A DNA stretch of 64,000 nt from Paenibacillus sp. Root444D2 (GTDB lineage Bacteria; Bacillota; Bacilli; Paenibacillales; NBRC-103111): assembly GCF_001426375.1 (NCBI RefSeq), contig NZ_LMEO01000001.1:250840-314839 (forward strand), written 5' to 3'. The translations under genes were made by a program, and so were the position numbers. Below, piece by piece: positions 9,131 to 18,915 of this stretch (position 1 is the first letter of the stretch; each line of letters starts with the position of its first letter). The notes beneath the pieces were generated by a model. That model was not told where the DNA came from. It saw only the letters and a list, made by a program, of their open reading frames with translations, and did no database searches.

Positions 9131-12064
9131 TCACCTCTCAACGGACTCCATGATGAAGGCTTCAATAATGTCGCCTTCTTTAATATCATGATAACGCTCA
9201 AGAGATATACCACATTCATAACCTTGTGCCACTTCTTTTTGGTCATCCTTGAATCGTTTCAGGGAGTCAATTTTACCTTCGTGCACGACAATACCGCTGC
9301 GGATCAAGCGTGTTTGTGCATTACGAGCAATTTTGCCTGAAATAATCATACATCCAGCAATTGTACCTGAGCCCGTAATTTTGAACACATTACGTACTTC
9401 TGCTTGACCAAGTACAACTTCTTTAAAGATAGGATCCAACATGCCCTTCATAGCTTGCTCGATTTCTTCAATTACGTTGTAGATAATGTTATGCAGACGG
9501 ATATCAACTTTCTCTTGATCTGCTGTTGCTTTCGCTGCAGGTTCAGGACGAACGTTGAAACCGATAATAATCGCGTTAGATGCAGAAGCCAGAATAATAT
9601 CAGACTCCGTAACAGCACCAACACCGTTGTGAAGAATTTTGACGCGAACGCCTTCTACTTCGATCTTCTCAAGGGAGCTTTTCAGGGCTTCAACAGAACC
9701 TTGAACGTCACCTTTGATGATTACATTGAGCTCTTTGATTTCGCCGTCTTTAATGTGTTTAAAGAGGTCATCCAATGTAACGCGTGAATTCGCCGTCATC
9801 TCGGATTGTCGAAGTGCAATGGAACGACGATCTGCAATGTCTCTTGCCTTACGCTCATCTTCATAAGCAAGGAATGGATCTCCAGCTTGTGGTACTTCTG
9901 TAAGACCCGTGATTTCAACTGGTGTTGAAGGACCCGCTTCTTTCAAACGTTTACCTTTATCATTCACCATCGCTCTTACGCGGCCGAAGCACACGCCAGC
10001 TACGAAGCTATCTCCGACTTTCAATGTACCATGTTGAATCAGGATTCTGGCAACTGGACCACGACCTTTATCCAACTCGGCTTCGATTACAGTCGCTCTA
10101 GCACGTTTGTTCGGGTTAGCCTTATACTCTTGAACTTCCGCAACAAGCAGAATCATTTCAAGCAGATTTTCAAGCCCAATCCTTTGTTTTGCGGAAATTT
10201 CGCAGAAAATCGTATCTCCGCCCCACTCTTCCGGAACCAACTCATAAGCCGTAAGTGCTTGTTTGATTTGATCTGGATTTGCGCCTTCTTTATCAATCTT
10301 GTTAACTGCTACAATGATCGGAACACCTGCCGCTTTAGCATGGTTAATAGCTTCAACGGTTTGTGGCATTACGCCGTCATCAGCAGCAACAACGATAATT
10401 GTAATATCGGTTACTTGTGCACCGCGGGCACGCATGGTTGTAAAAGCTTCGTGACCAGGCGTATCCAAGAAAGTGATTTTCTTTTGGTTAACTTCAACTT
10501 GGTAAGCACCGATGTGCTGTGTAATACCGCCTGCTTCACCCTCGGTTACACTTGTTTTACGAATAGCATCAAGTAACGTTGTTTTACCATGATCAACGTG
10601 ACCCATGATCGTAACAACTGGCGGACGCTCAATCAGATCAGCCTCATCGTCAATTTCTTCGAAAGTCTCGAAATTGTCTTCTTCGACTTTAATCTTAATT
10701 TCTACTTCAACGCCAAACTCGGATGCAATCAATTGAATGGCTTCCAAATCAAGCTCTTGGTTGATTGTTGCCATTGTACCCAAGAATAAAAGCTTCTTAA
10801 TAACTTCAGAAGCATCTTTGTGAAGTAATTTCGCTGTTTCACCAACGGTCATGCTGCCACGAACGATGATTTTCTTAGGTGTGTTGTCAATTTTCTCTTT
10901 TTTAACAGTTTCCTGTTGGTATCTGCCTCTATTGTTACCGCGTTGGTTGCCTCTGTTTTGTCCACCAGGCCCGCGATTTCCGCCGGAACGGTTATCATCA
11001 AAACGTTTAGGTGTTGGTTTGGATTTCTTAGTTGTAATTACACCCGCTTTTGCTGCTGCATCATCCAATTCAGCTGCTGTTGCTCCTACGTGGAACTGCG
11101 GCTTTGCTTCTTGAATGACAGGTCTTCCGCTTTGATTATTGTTGCGGTTATCAAACGGTTTAGACTGACGGTTAGGACCAGCACTGCGGTTCGGGCCTGC
11201 ATTTTGCGGACGGCCGCTATTCGCGCTTTGTCCACCACCAGCTCCCGGTCCACTAGTCCCCTGACTTGGACGGGATCCTGCATAGTTACTATTGCTGCGT
11301 GGAGCTCCGCCTTGGCCTTGGCCTTGACCTTGGCTGTAGCCTTGACCGCCGCTTGGACGTTGGCTATTGTAGCCGCCAGTGGAACCACTTGGACGCTGTC
11401 CACCTGGATTGGAACCTTGATAACCTGTACGTTGCCCACCTTGGCTGGAGCCTTGACCACTTGGACGCTGTCCACCTGGATTGGAACCTTGATAGCCCGT
11501 ACGTTGCCCACCTTGGCTAGAGCCTTGGCCGCTAGGACGCTGCCCGCCTGGATTGGAACCTTGATAACCTGTACGTTGTCCACCTTGGCCTTGACTGTGC
11601 GGACGTTGCCCGCCTTGCGATGATCCTTGACCGCTTGGTCGTTGATCGCGCCCAGGCTGAGCAGGACGACTAGCCGTATTAGGCGTAGATTGTCCTTGAG
11701 GCGCTGTTACTGCACCATTGGTAGTCGTGCTGTTCGTTGGTTCTGAAGCAACTGGCTTCGAAGCCGGTGTTGCTGCACCTTTATTCTCTTGTGCTGGAGC
11801 CTGCGTTGCAGGATTCTGATTCGTCGTAGATGAACTCACATTTCCTCCGTCCGTAGCTGCTCGTTTGGCAGCCGCATTGGCTTTAATATCACGAAAAAAC
11901 TTTTCTACACTGCTCACTGCGTCATTTTCCATTACACTCATATGATTGTTAACAGGAATATTCAGACGTTTGAGGATGGTTATAATTTCTTTGCTGCTCA
12001 TATTGAGTTGCTTTGCGTATTCGTAAACGCGAGTCTTATCTTTATTGTCTTGTTTATTGGTCAA
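9131..12064 (-). CDS. infB: Translation initiation factor IF-2
   Basis: The GTPase that brings fMet-tRNA to the 30S complex and promotes subunit joining. At 977 aa it is longer than B. subtilis IF-2 because of a low-complexity Gly/Gln/Ser/Asn/Pro-rich linker (about residues 70-390). The N-terminal IF2_N domain (1-55) and a second IF2N domain before the G domain (about 395-465) flank this linker. The G domain has [21 protein letters not shown] and NKID; domains II, III and the C-terminal fMet-tRNA-binding part complete it. The start is TTG at 12064 with GGAGG 9 bases upstream, and the gene overlaps ylxQ by 11 bases. Confidence 0.97.
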   Translation of the reverse strand: MTNKQDNKDKTRVYEYAKQLNMSSKEIITILKRLNIPVNNHMSVMENDAVSSVEKFFRDIKANAAAKRAATDGGNVSSSTTNQNPATQAPAQENKGAATPASKPVASEPTNSTTTNGAVTAPQGQSTPNTASRPAQPGRDQRPSGQGSSQGGQRPHSQGQGGQRTGYQGSNPGGQRPSGQGSSQGGQRTGYQGSNPGGQRPSGQGSSQGGQRTGYQGSNPGGQRPSGSTGGYNSQRPSGGQGYSQGQGQGQGGAPRSNSNYAGSRPSQGTSGPGAGGGQSANSGRPQNAGPNRSAGPNRQSKPFDNRNNNQSGRPVIQEAKPQFHVGATAAELDDAAAKAGVITTKKSKPTPKRFDDNRSGGNRGPGGQNRGNQRGNNRGRYQQETVKKEKIDNTPKKIIVRGSMTVGETAKLLHKDASEVIKKLLFLGTMATINQELDLEAIQLIASEFGVEVEIKIKVEEDNFETFEEIDDEADLIERPPVVTIMGHVDHGKTTLLDAIRKTSVTEGEAGGITQHIGAYQVEVNQKKITFLDTPGHEAFTTMRARGAQVTDITIIVVAADDGVMPQTVEAINHAKAAGVPIIVAVNKIDKEGANPDQIKQALTAYELVPEEWGGDTIFCEISAKQRIGLENLLEMILLVAEVQEYKANPNKRARATVIEAELDKGRGPVARILIQHGTLKVGDSFVAGVCFGRVRAMVNDKGKRLKEAGPSTPVEITGLTEVPQAGDPFLAYEDERKARDIADRRSIALRQSEMTANSRVTLDDLFKHIKDGEIKELNVIIKGDVQGSVEALKSSLEKIEVEGVRVKILHNGVGAVTESDIILASASNAIIIGFNVRPEPAAKATADQEKVDIRLHNIIYNVIEEIEQAMKGMLDPIFKEVVLGQAEVRNVFKITGSGTIAGCMIISGKIARNAQTRLIRSGIVVHEGKIDSLKRFKDDQKEVAQGYECGISLERYHDIKEGDIIEAFIMESVER
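11391..11600 (-). repeat. Three 72-bp tandem repeats inside the infB linker
   Basis: Units begin at 11391, 11463 and 11535. The first two are 72 bp and the third about 66 bp because its end diverges. Each unit encodes a 24-residue Gly/Gln/Ser/Arg-rich module containing [14 protein letters not shown]. The copies are nearly identical at DNA level, which points to recent duplication or homogenisation by slippage. Further shorter Gly/Ser/Gln motifs lie on both sides. Confidence 0.85.
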
Positions 12065-12383
12065 TATGTTTCACCTCCGCAGGATTTTCTTGACTCTTCT
12101 GCAGCATCTGCGCGAAGCCTCCGTCCAATACACCTATGGTGACACGCATTTCTTTCCCAATGCTGCGGCCCAATTCATACTTCGTACCTATTTCCATGAG
12201 TTTAATCCCATAGAATTGGCATTTGTCTTGAAATTTCTTACGTGTATTAGCGGATGCATCCTCCGCCATAATGACAAGTTTGGCTTCTCCCGAGCGAATC
12301 GCTTTAAACACACCTTCATCACCGGTAACCAGCTTCCCTGCCCGCATCGCCAAACCCAATTGGGATAGAAATTTAGGATTCAT
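12054..12383 (-). CDS. ylxQ: L7Ae/L30e/S12e/Gadd45-family RNA-binding protein YlxQ
   Basis: A 109 aa L7Ae-fold protein of the type that binds kink-turn RNA. Its cellular role is not firmly established. The family signature [20 protein letters not shown] and the [18 protein letters not shown] strand-helix are clear. I take the ATG at 12383, with GGAGGAG 7 bases upstream. The longer frame reads through the ylxR 3' end and has no family similarity there. It overlaps ylxR by 11 bases and infB by 11 bases, so the three genes are tightly coupled in the nusA operon. Confidence 0.92.
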   Translation of the reverse strand: MNPKFLSQLGLAMRAGKLVTGDEGVFKAIRSGEAKLVIMAEDASANTRKKFQDKCQFYGIKLMEIGTKYELGRSIGKEMRVTIGVLDGGFAQMLQKSQENPAEVKHIDQ

Positions 12384-12687
12384 CTTCGGACTCCTCCTCT
12401 TTAGAAGAGAGGAACTCATCTTCAACACGAATGAAATCTTGCTCCAATTGGTCATAAATATCGGCACCAACGGCATGCTTAAGGGCTCTATCCAGGGCTT
12501 TACTTTTCTTCGCTAATTTAAAACAAGAAACTTTACCGCACAGGTAGGCACCGCGCCCAGATTTTTTCCCTTTAAGATCTATGAGAATTTCATCTTCAGG
12601 CGTTTTGACGATGCGGATCAAGTCCCTCTTCGGCATCATTTCCTGGCAGGCCACGCATTTTCTCAGAGGGATTTTTCTCTGCTTCAT
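12373..12687 (-). CDS. ylxR: YlxR/RnpM family RNA-binding protein
   Basis: A 104 aa protein of the DUF448/YlxR family. In B. subtilis the homologue was reported to bind RNase P RNA and modulate the enzyme (RnpM). It has the family start RKIPLRKCVACQEMMPKRDLIR, the GRGAYLC motif and a basic patch, followed by an acidic Glu/Ser/Asp-rich tail (about 90-104). I chose the ATG at 12687, preceded by AAGGGG at 8 bases, rather than a TTG 21 bases upstream. It lies 29 bases after nusA and overlaps ylxQ. Confidence 0.92.
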   Translation of the reverse strand: MKQRKIPLRKCVACQEMMPKRDLIRIVKTPEDEILIDLKGKKSGRGAYLCGKVSCFKLAKKSKALDRALKHAVGADIYDQLEQDFIRVEDEFLSSKEEESEDES

Positions 12688-12716
12688 TCCGATCACCCCT
12701 TGCTCCAAACAAAAAC

Positions 12717-13814
12717 TTAATCGACACTCACAGAATCTTGATGCATTTCTTCGGAATAAGTTTTTACTCTGCCATATTCTTGTTCGGCTTGTGTTTCACT
12801 TTTGATGTCTATTTTCCAACCTGTCAATTTGGCAGCAAGACGAGCATTTTGCCCTTTGATTCCAATAGCCAGAGAAAGCTGATAGTCAGGTACAATGACA
12901 CGCGCCATTTTTTCATTTTCATGAATTTGCACTTCAAGCACTTTGGAAGGGCTAAGCGCATTGGCTACGTATTCTTCCACGCTTTCCATCCAACGTACGA
13001 TGTCTATTTTCTCGCCGCGCAGTTCGCTTACAATCGTTTGAACACGTAATCCTTTAGGCCCTACACAGGATCCTACTGGATCAACTTCAGCGTTGCGGGA
13101 ATGAACAGCAATTTTGGATCGGAAACCGGCTTCACGCGCAACCGAACGAATCTCGACCACACCATCAAAGATCTCAGGAACTTCCAGTTCAAAAAGACGC
13201 TTCAACAGCCCTGGATGTGTTCTTGATAAAATGATTTGCGGTCCTTTCGTCGTATTTTCCACTTTCGTGATATACGCTTTAATCCGATCGCCTTGTTTGA
13301 ACTTATCAGTAGGCATTAATTCAGTCAAAGGCAACACAGCCTCAACTTTACCCAAGTCCACATAAATGTTACGTTGATCTTGGCGTTGAAGGATACCTGT
13401 AACGATATCTTCTTCTTTGTCGATAAAAGCATTATAAATCAAGCCACGCTCGGCTTCACGAATGCGCTGAGTCACTACTTGTTTGGCAGTTTGAGCAGCA
13501 ATACGTCCGAAATCACGAGGAGTCACTTCAATTTCAACGATATCTTCCAATTGGTAATTCGGATTAATTTCACGAGAAGCGTGGAGTGAAATTTCCAATC
13601 TTGGATCTAATACTTCCTCAGTTACGGTCTTACGGGCATATACCTTAATGAGGCCAGTATGGCGATTGATATCAACTCGCACGTTCTGTGCGGTGTTGAA
13701 ATTACGTTTATAACTTGAAATCATCGCTGCTTCAATTGCATCGATAAGTAACTCCTTTGAGATACCTTTCTCACGTTCAATTTCCGACAGCGCTTCGATA
13801 AAATCCGTGTTCAT
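12717..13814 (-). CDS. nusA: Transcription termination/antitermination factor NusA
   Basis: Binds RNA polymerase and nascent RNA, stimulating pausing and intrinsic termination. The 365 aa protein has the N-terminal RNAP-binding domain (1-125, starting [18 protein letters not shown]), the S1 domain (about 133-200) and two KH domains (about 205-345, including [18 protein letters not shown] and [16 protein letters not shown]). It lacks the C-terminal acidic repeats of E. coli NusA, as is usual in Firmicutes. It follows rimP by 36 bases, and the operon order rimP-nusA-ylxR-ylxQ-infB is the standard one. Confidence 0.98.
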   Translation of the reverse strand: MNTDFIEALSEIEREKGISKELLIDAIEAAMISSYKRNFNTAQNVRVDINRHTGLIKVYARKTVTEEVLDPRLEISLHASREINPNYQLEDIVEIEVTPRDFGRIAAQTAKQVVTQRIREAERGLIYNAFIDKEEDIVTGILQRQDQRNIYVDLGKVEAVLPLTELMPTDKFKQGDRIKAYITKVENTTKGPQIILSRTHPGLLKRLFELEVPEIFDGVVEIRSVAREAGFRSKIAVHSRNAEVDPVGSCVGPKGLRVQTIVSELRGEKIDIVRWMESVEEYVANALSPSKVLEVQIHENEKMARVIVPDYQLSLAIGIKGQNARLAAKLTGWKIDIKSETQAEQEYGRVKTYSEEMHQDSVSVD

Positions 13815-13850
13815 TTGAACTGAGTCCCCCCTTTCAATAAGTAACGGTCA

Positions 13851-14315
13851 CTAAAAAACGATAGCTAGACGAGCGCTTGCTACTTTAGCGAACGGGATAA
13901 TAATTTTCTTTTTGCCAATTTCAATAACGAGGTCTTCCTCGTCAAAGGAAAGCAGCAAACCTTCAAATTCCTTGGAACCGTCTATCGGTTCATAGGTGGT
14001 AACAAATACATGACTATTCACAGCCTTGTGATAATCTTGTGTCTTCTTAAGCGGACGTTCCGCGCCTGGTGAAGAAACTTCCAAGAAATAGGCATCAGCA
14101 ATGGGATCTTTCTCATCCAATTGAACACTTAAGTATTCACTGATGCGGCCGCAATCATCTATATCAATTCCGCCTTCCTTGTCTGCATAGACACGAAGGA
14201 ACCAATTGCTGCCTTCTTTGACATATTCAATATCCACGAGTTCAAATCCATTTTGTTCAATGAAATCCTTCAGCATGTCCTCAATGACGGATTTGATTTG
14301 CGCTTGTGTAGCCAC
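13851..14315 (-). CDS. rimP: Ribosome maturation factor RimP
   Basis: A 154 aa protein needed for efficient 30S assembly; it is the first gene of the nusA operon. The characteristic segments VDIEYVKEGSNWFLRVYADKEGGIDIDDC and YFLEVSSPGAERPLK are present, followed by the C-terminal Sm-like domain (about 90-154). The start is a GTG with AGGAGG 11 bases upstream, a rather long spacing. The leader contains a strong hairpin downstream of a predicted promoter, which could affect expression of the whole operon. Confidence 0.96.
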   Translation of the reverse strand: MATQAQIKSVIEDMLKDFIEQNGFELVDIEYVKEGSNWFLRVYADKEGGIDIDDCGRISEYLSVQLDEKDPIADAYFLEVSSPGAERPLKKTQDYHKAVNSHVFVTTYEPIDGSKEFEGLLLSFDEEDLVIEIGKKKIIIPFAKVASARLAIVF

Positions 14316-14380
14316 AGATAAATGTACCTCCTAAATTGACTTTCCTTTATCGTATTCCGAAAAGTCCTATATCAAAATGT

Positions 14381-14404
14381 AAAGAGTGGGTTTCCCCACT
14401 CTTT
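14381..14404 (-). terminator. Strong GAAA-loop hairpin in the rimP-nusA leader (attenuator or polC terminator)
   Basis: A perfect 10-bp stem, AAAGAGTGGG / CCCACTCTTT, with a GAAA loop on the minus strand. It is followed by TTTACATTTTG, a poor T-run. It lies downstream of the predicted rimP promoter and 135 bases after the polC stop. It could end the polC transcript, or act inside the rimP leader as a pause or attenuation site. Confidence 0.55.
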
Positions 14405-14440
14405 AATCACAAGATGATATCCTCATTATTGCCAATAAAA

Positions 14441-14470
14441 ATTATACCATAACCATTCTTTGCATTACAA
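14441..14470 (-). promoter_or_regulatory. Putative sigma-A promoter of the rimP-nusA-infB operon
   Basis: TTGTAA, 18 bases, TATAAT, with an extended TGG just before the -10 hexamer. It lies 126 bases upstream of the rimP start and after the polC stop. The -10 is perfect and the -35 matches at four of six positions. The transcript would carry the 14381-14404 hairpin in its leader. Confidence 0.65.
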
Positions 14471-14538
14471 TAGCAAACTTGTTAATCATTTTCACTTGAC
14501 AGCCTAAAGTTTTTCTTTAGAAAACTCACTTCGAAAGC

Positions 14539-17500
14539 TTAGAATAAGGACAATTGATTCGATTCCGGCAATCCGCGGAAGCATCCCATCGCGCTGAGCA
14601 TCTCAATAACCGTCTTTGAGGCTTTGGATCGTTTCTGGAAATCTTCGATGGAAAGGAAGTCTCCCTCCTCTTTGGCAGCAGCAATATTTTGGGCTGCGTT
14701 ATCTCCGATACCTGACATTGCCGCAAATGGCGGGATAAGTGACGTACCATCGATAATAAACCGCGTTGCATCCGAACGATAGATATCAATCGGTTTGAAA
14801 CTGAAGCCACGGGACGTCATTTCGAGTGACATTTCCAAAATGGAAACCATCGCTTTTTCTTTCGGCAGCGCCTGGAAGCCTTTCTCTTCAATCTCAATCA
14901 ACTTTTTAAGAATGGCATCATATCCTTGGCACAGAAGCTCTAGATCAAAGTCAGCCGCACGAACACTAAAATAAGTCGCATAGTAGGCTATCGGATGATA
15001 AACCTTAAAGTAAGCTGTACGAACAGCAGAGATAACGTAAGCAGCAGCATGCGCCTTTGGAAACATATATTCAATCCGTTCACAAGATTCAATATACCAA
15101 GCTGGCACATTACAGCGTTTCATCTCATCTTTCCATTCATCTGTAAGCCCCTTACCTTTACGAACACTCTCGGTAATTTTGAAAGCAAGACCTGCATCCA
15201 TTCCTGCCTTATAAATCAAGAAGAGCATGATATCATCCCGACAACCAATAACCGTCTTAATGTTGCATATCCCTTTTTTAATTAACTCCTGTGCATTACC
15301 AAGCCAAACTCCCGTTCCATGTGATAAACCGGAAATTTGCAATAAATCGGCAAAGGAGCTTGGCTGCGTTTCCTGAAGCATTTGACGAACGAACTTGGTT
15401 CCCATTTCCGGAACACCATAAGTAGCTACTGGAGAACGAATTTGATCCGGTCTGACCCCAATCGCCTCAGTCGAGTTGAAAATGCTCATCGCTTTCGGAT
15501 CATTCATAGGTATGGTCGTTGGATCAACTCCCGTTAAATCTTGCAGCATCCGCATCATCGTCGGGTCGTCGTGTCCGAGAATATCAAGTTTCAGCAAATT
15601 GGCGTCAAAGGCATGATAATCAAAATGGGTTGTTTTCCATTCTGAATTCTTATCATCTGCTGGATATTGTACGGGTGTGATATCATCAACTTCCATATAA
15701 TCGGGTACAACGACAATACCGCCGGGATGTTGACCTGTACTTCTCTTCACACCTGTACAGCCCGCAGCAAGTCGGCTTATCTCAGCACCGCGCCATTTCT
15801 GGCCTTGCTCTTCTTCATACTTCTTAACGAATCCGAATGCTGTCTTCTCGGCGACAGTACCGATGGTACCCGCACGGAATACATTCTTCTCACCAAAAAT
15901 TTCTTTCGTAAAATTATGCGCAATTGGTTGATAAACGCCAGAGAAGTTCAAATCGATATCGGGAACCTTGTCCCCTTTAAAGCCTAGAAACGTCTCGAAC
16001 GGAATGTCGTGACCGTCACCTTTTAAATTCCCCCCGCAATTCGGGCAAACTTTGTTCGGAAGATCGAATCCACTCGGAACACTCCCGTCCAGGAACCACT
16101 CACTATGCTGACAAGATAGACATATATAATGAGGAGGAAGCGGATTAACCTCGGAAATGCCTAACATCATCGCAACGACGGAAGAACCAACGGAACCCCT
16201 TGAACCTACGAGATAGCCATCCGCATTCGACTTTTTCACAAGACGTTCGGAAATCAAATAGTTGGCAGAGAAACCGAACTTAATAATCGGAACAAGCTCT
16301 TTCTCAAGCCGGGCTATAATGACTTCCGGAAGTTCGTCTCCATACATAGCCTTCGCAGTATTATAACAAGTCGTCCGAATTTCTTCGTCGGCTCCTTCGA
16401 TGATGGGTGTGAACAGCTTATCCGGGAATAGTTCAATGACTTCGAACCGATCTGCCAGATCATTCGTACTGCGCACGACAACTTCAAGTGCTTTCTCTTC
16501 ACCAAGAAACTTGAATTCTTCCAGCATCTCTTTGGTCGTACGGAAGTGAGCATCCGGTTTTTTCATGGTTTTCAGTGGACTAAATCCGGTAATTCCATTA
16601 ATGGCAATATCTCTGCATACTTTCTCACGAGGATTCAGATAATGCGCATTCCCTGTAGCAATAACCGGTTTACCGGTCTTATAACCAATTTCACAAACAC
16701 GTCGTACCGCATTCTCTAAATCTTCGACACTCCCCACGAGACCCTTCTCTACCAGATGCATGTTATAGCTCACTGGTTGAATCTCGAGAATGTCATAGAA
16801 CTCGGCCACTTGCTCGGCTTCTTCGATTGATTTATTTAGAACGGCTTCAAAGAATTCCCCTTTTTCACAGCCGGAGGTAATAAGAAGACCTTCTCTATGC
16901 TCTACTAGAACACTTTTTGGAATCGTTGCGGAGCGTTGTAAATACGTAGTATGGGATAAGGATATAAGTTTGAATAAGTTCTTTTTCCCAACGGCATTTA
17001 GTGCGTAAACACAACAATGGAAAGGGCGCTGATTAGACAAATCTTTGCCTACATAATCATTCAATTTAGCAAGATTCGTTATTTGTCGATCATTAGCCTC
17101 GTTAATTAAATGATACAAAACAAAACCTAAGGCAATAGAGTCATCAATCGCTCGGTGATGGTTGTCCAAGCCTACTTTAAATTTATCCGACAAGGTATTC
17201 AAACGATGGTTCTTCATTGATGGGAATAAAAATCTAGCAAGCTCAAGGGTATCCAGTACGGAGTTCGTAACCTCTGGCAATCCCATACGCTTCAAATTCG
17301 CTTGAAGGAAACCCATATCAAATCGTGCATTATGGGCTACGAGAACGCAATCACCGACAAACTCAATGAACTTAGGAAGCTCGTCCTCGATATCAGGCGC
17401 ATCTTTTACCATATCATCGTTAATGTTCGTTAGTTGTTGAATGTTATAAGGAATTTTCTCGTGAGGATTAATGAACGTTGCAAACCGCTCAATTTCTTTA

Positions 17501-18849
17501 CCGTCCTGCATTTTAACACCAGCAAGCTCGATAATTCGGTTATTGGTAACAGAAAGCCCCGTTGTTTCTACGTCGAATATCACATATGTGGCTTGCTTCA
17601 GATCCATATCTCTACCATTCATCACAATAGGAACAGAGTCATTCACAACGTTAGCTTCCACACCATAAATCACTTTAATCCCATGCTTTTTGGCTGCTTT
17701 TCCTGCATCAGGGAAACATTGAATGTTACTATGATCAGTAACCGCTATGGCTTTATGTCCCCATTTAGCGGCCATTTTCACATATTGATCAATAGGAGTT
17801 AAAGCATCCATAGTACTCATGGTCGTGTGCAAATGAAACTCAACGCGCTTCTCAGCTGCATCGTCCATCCGATCTCTAGGTGCCATAACTTCATACAAGT
17901 CATTTGGAATCATGACAAGTTCAGGAATTTGCATGAAACGATCATACTCGACCTTGCCTCGCGCTCTAATCCATGTTCCATTTGCAAGCAAGCTCATAAT
18001 TTTCACATCATCTTTGGTTTTCGCAAATACCTTCATCGCCAAAGAATCGGTAAAATCAGTCAGGTTAAATGTATATAACGTGTTCCCGTTTCTCAATTCC
18101 TTGACATCTAGCCCAAATACGGTACCCTGAACTGCCACTTTCTTCTCTTCTTCTTGAATGTCCTTGATTGGCGTCGGTACCTCTTTGATATCAATGCCCA
18201 TGACAAGCTTGAGATCCGTATCTGGTAATGAAGATACTTCTTCTTCCATGTCGATGGACATCATGATCTCTTGGGTAATGGTCTTCTCGCCTTGCTCGCG
18301 CTGCTTCGCAAATTTCTCGTACTCAGCTTCGATCTCGGTAGAATCACTAACCGCATACTTTACGTTAAATTCTGTTTGAAAAAAGTTATGAAAAAAGTTC
18401 CGTATGAACATATCTACATTTTTCTTTTTAGCAAGTTCAAGTCCAATCTGATCTAGCATGATGAGAGTTAGCGTGTGACCTTGTACCTCAACCCTTGCTT
18501 TTGACATCCAACCATTAATCGATGCAACTTCACGCTGCAGCCATTCCATAAACAGGCTCCAGTATTCATCTACCAAAGCCGCGGGTTCTGCTTGCTCAAA
18601 TTTCCAAATAAAACGAATCTTCGCAATTTGAGCAAACTTCTCTTGGATCATTTTACAAAATGAACGGTAAGTGTTTTGAGGCACTATTTCATTTTTCACC
18701 AAATAAAAGGTCCAGTCGCGATTTTTACGACTAATTTCTACTTGCTCGATGTAGCCTTCCGCAAAAAATGACCGCACGATATCGGCTGGAATCTCGGCTT
18801 GCTGCATCAAAAGCTCAAAGCGATTCCGTTTATCAGCCAAATTACTCAT
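14539..18849 (-). CDS. polC: DNA polymerase III subunit alpha, PolC type
   Basis: The replicative DNA polymerase of low-GC Gram-positives, with built-in 3'-to-5' proofreading. From the ATG at 18849 (GGGGAGG, 6-base spacing) the product is 1436 aa, almost the length of B. subtilis PolC. Visible parts are an N-terminal domain, an OB domain (about 230-320), a PHP domain starting VEFHLHTTMS, a DnaQ-like exonuclease inserted at about 420-590 (IFDVETTGLS, HNARFDMGFLQ), a Cys4 zinc finger (CLSCQ ... CPNCGG) and the polymerase core with catalytic PDIDLNFSG. All key residues are present. It follows proS after a terminator-like hairpin. Confidence 0.98.
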   Translation of the reverse strand: MSNLADKRNRFELLMQQAEIPADIVRSFFAEGYIEQVEISRKNRDWTFYLVKNEIVPQNTYRSFCKMIQEKFAQIAKIRFIWKFEQAEPAALVDEYWSLFMEWLQREVASINGWMSKARVEVQGHTLTLIMLDQIGLELAKKKNVDMFIRNFFHNFFQTEFNVKYAVSDSTEIEAEYEKFAKQREQGEKTITQEIMMSIDMEEEVSSLPDTDLKLVMGIDIKEVPTPIKDIQEEEKKVAVQGTVFGLDVKELRNGNTLYTFNLTDFTDSLAMKVFAKTKDDVKIMSLLANGTWIRARGKVEYDRFMQIPELVMIPNDLYEVMAPRDRMDDAAEKRVEFHLHTTMSTMDALTPIDQYVKMAAKWGHKAIAVTDHSNIQCFPDAGKAAKKHGIKVIYGVEANVVNDSVPIVMNGRDMDLKQATYVIFDVETTGLSVTNNRIIELAGVKMQDGKEIERFATFINPHEKIPYNIQQLTNINDDMVKDAPDIEDELPKFIEFVGDCVLVAHNARFDMGFLQANLKRMGLPEVTNSVLDTLELARFLFPSMKNHRLNTLSDKFKVGLDNHHRAIDDSIALGFVLYHLINEANDRQITNLAKLNDYVGKDLSNQRPFHCCVYALNAVGKKNLFKLISLSHTTYLQRSATIPKSVLVEHREGLLITSGCEKGEFFEAVLNKSIEEAEQVAEFYDILEIQPVSYNMHLVEKGLVGSVEDLENAVRRVCEIGYKTGKPVIATGNAHYLNPREKVCRDIAINGITGFSPLKTMKKPDAHFRTTKEMLEEFKFLGEEKALEVVVRSTNDLADRFEVIELFPDKLFTPIIEGADEEIRTTCYNTAKAMYGDELPEVIIARLEKELVPIIKFGFSANYLISERLVKKSNADGYLVGSRGSVGSSVVAMMLGISEVNPLPPHYICLSCQHSEWFLDGSVPSGFDLPNKVCPNCGGNLKGDGHDIPFETFLGFKGDKVPDIDLNFSGVYQPIAHNFTKEIFGEKNVFRAGTIGTVAEKTAFGFVKKYEEEQGQKWRGAEISRLAAGCTGVKRSTGQHPGGIVVVPDYMEVDDITPVQYPADDKNSEWKTTHFDYHAFDANLLKLDILGHDDPTMMRMLQDLTGVDPTTIPMNDPKAMSIFNSTEAIGVRPDQIRSPVATYGVPEMGTKFVRQMLQETQPSSFADLLQISGLSHGTGVWLGNAQELIKKGICNIKTVIGCRDDIMLFLIYKAGMDAGLAFKITESVRKGKGLTDEWKDEMKRCNVPAWYIESCERIEYMFPKAHAAAYVISAVRTAYFKVYHPIAYYATYFSVRAADFDLELLCQGYDAILKKLIEIEEKGFQALPKEKAMVSILEMSLEMTSRGFSFKPIDIYRSDATRFIIDGTSLIPPFAAMSGIGDNAAQNIAAAKEEGDFLSIEDFQKRSKASKTVIEMLSAMGCFRGLPESNQLSLF

Positions 18850-18864
18850 GAACAGCCTCCCCAT

Positions 18865-18907
18865 AAAAATACGAAGGGCAATGGAATTGTTGCTTCCATT
18901 TGCCCTT
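18865..18907 (-). terminator. Terminator-like hairpin between proS and polC
   Basis: On the minus strand, AAGGGCAAATGGAA pairs with TTCCATTGCCCTT (one bulged A) around a GCAACAA loop, followed by CGTATTTTTA. It ends only about 16 bases before the polC ATG and overlaps its leader. It could terminate proS transcripts and limit read-through into polC. Confidence 0.7.
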
Positions 18908-18915
18908 GATTGTAA

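Noticed and set aside
10031-10576. Plus-strand frame of 181 aa opposite the IF2 G domain
   Set aside because: Cys/Phe/Asn-rich composition typical of an antisense shadow, with no RBS and no recognisable family.
11086-11583. A second long minus-strand frame in the infB linker
   Set aside because: It is an overlapping frame of the same repeats, Val/Gln-rich, with no RBS; infB has clear domain similarity in its own frame.
11391-11600. Tandem repeats considered as a CRISPR-like array
   Set aside because: Units are directly adjacent without unique spacers and stay in frame inside infB, so they are coding repeats.
10916-11623. A 235 aa plus-strand open frame opposite infB
   Set aside because: It is the antisense shadow of the repetitive IF2 linker, has no RBS, and is made of Thr/Ala/Leu runs created by the GC-biased repeats.
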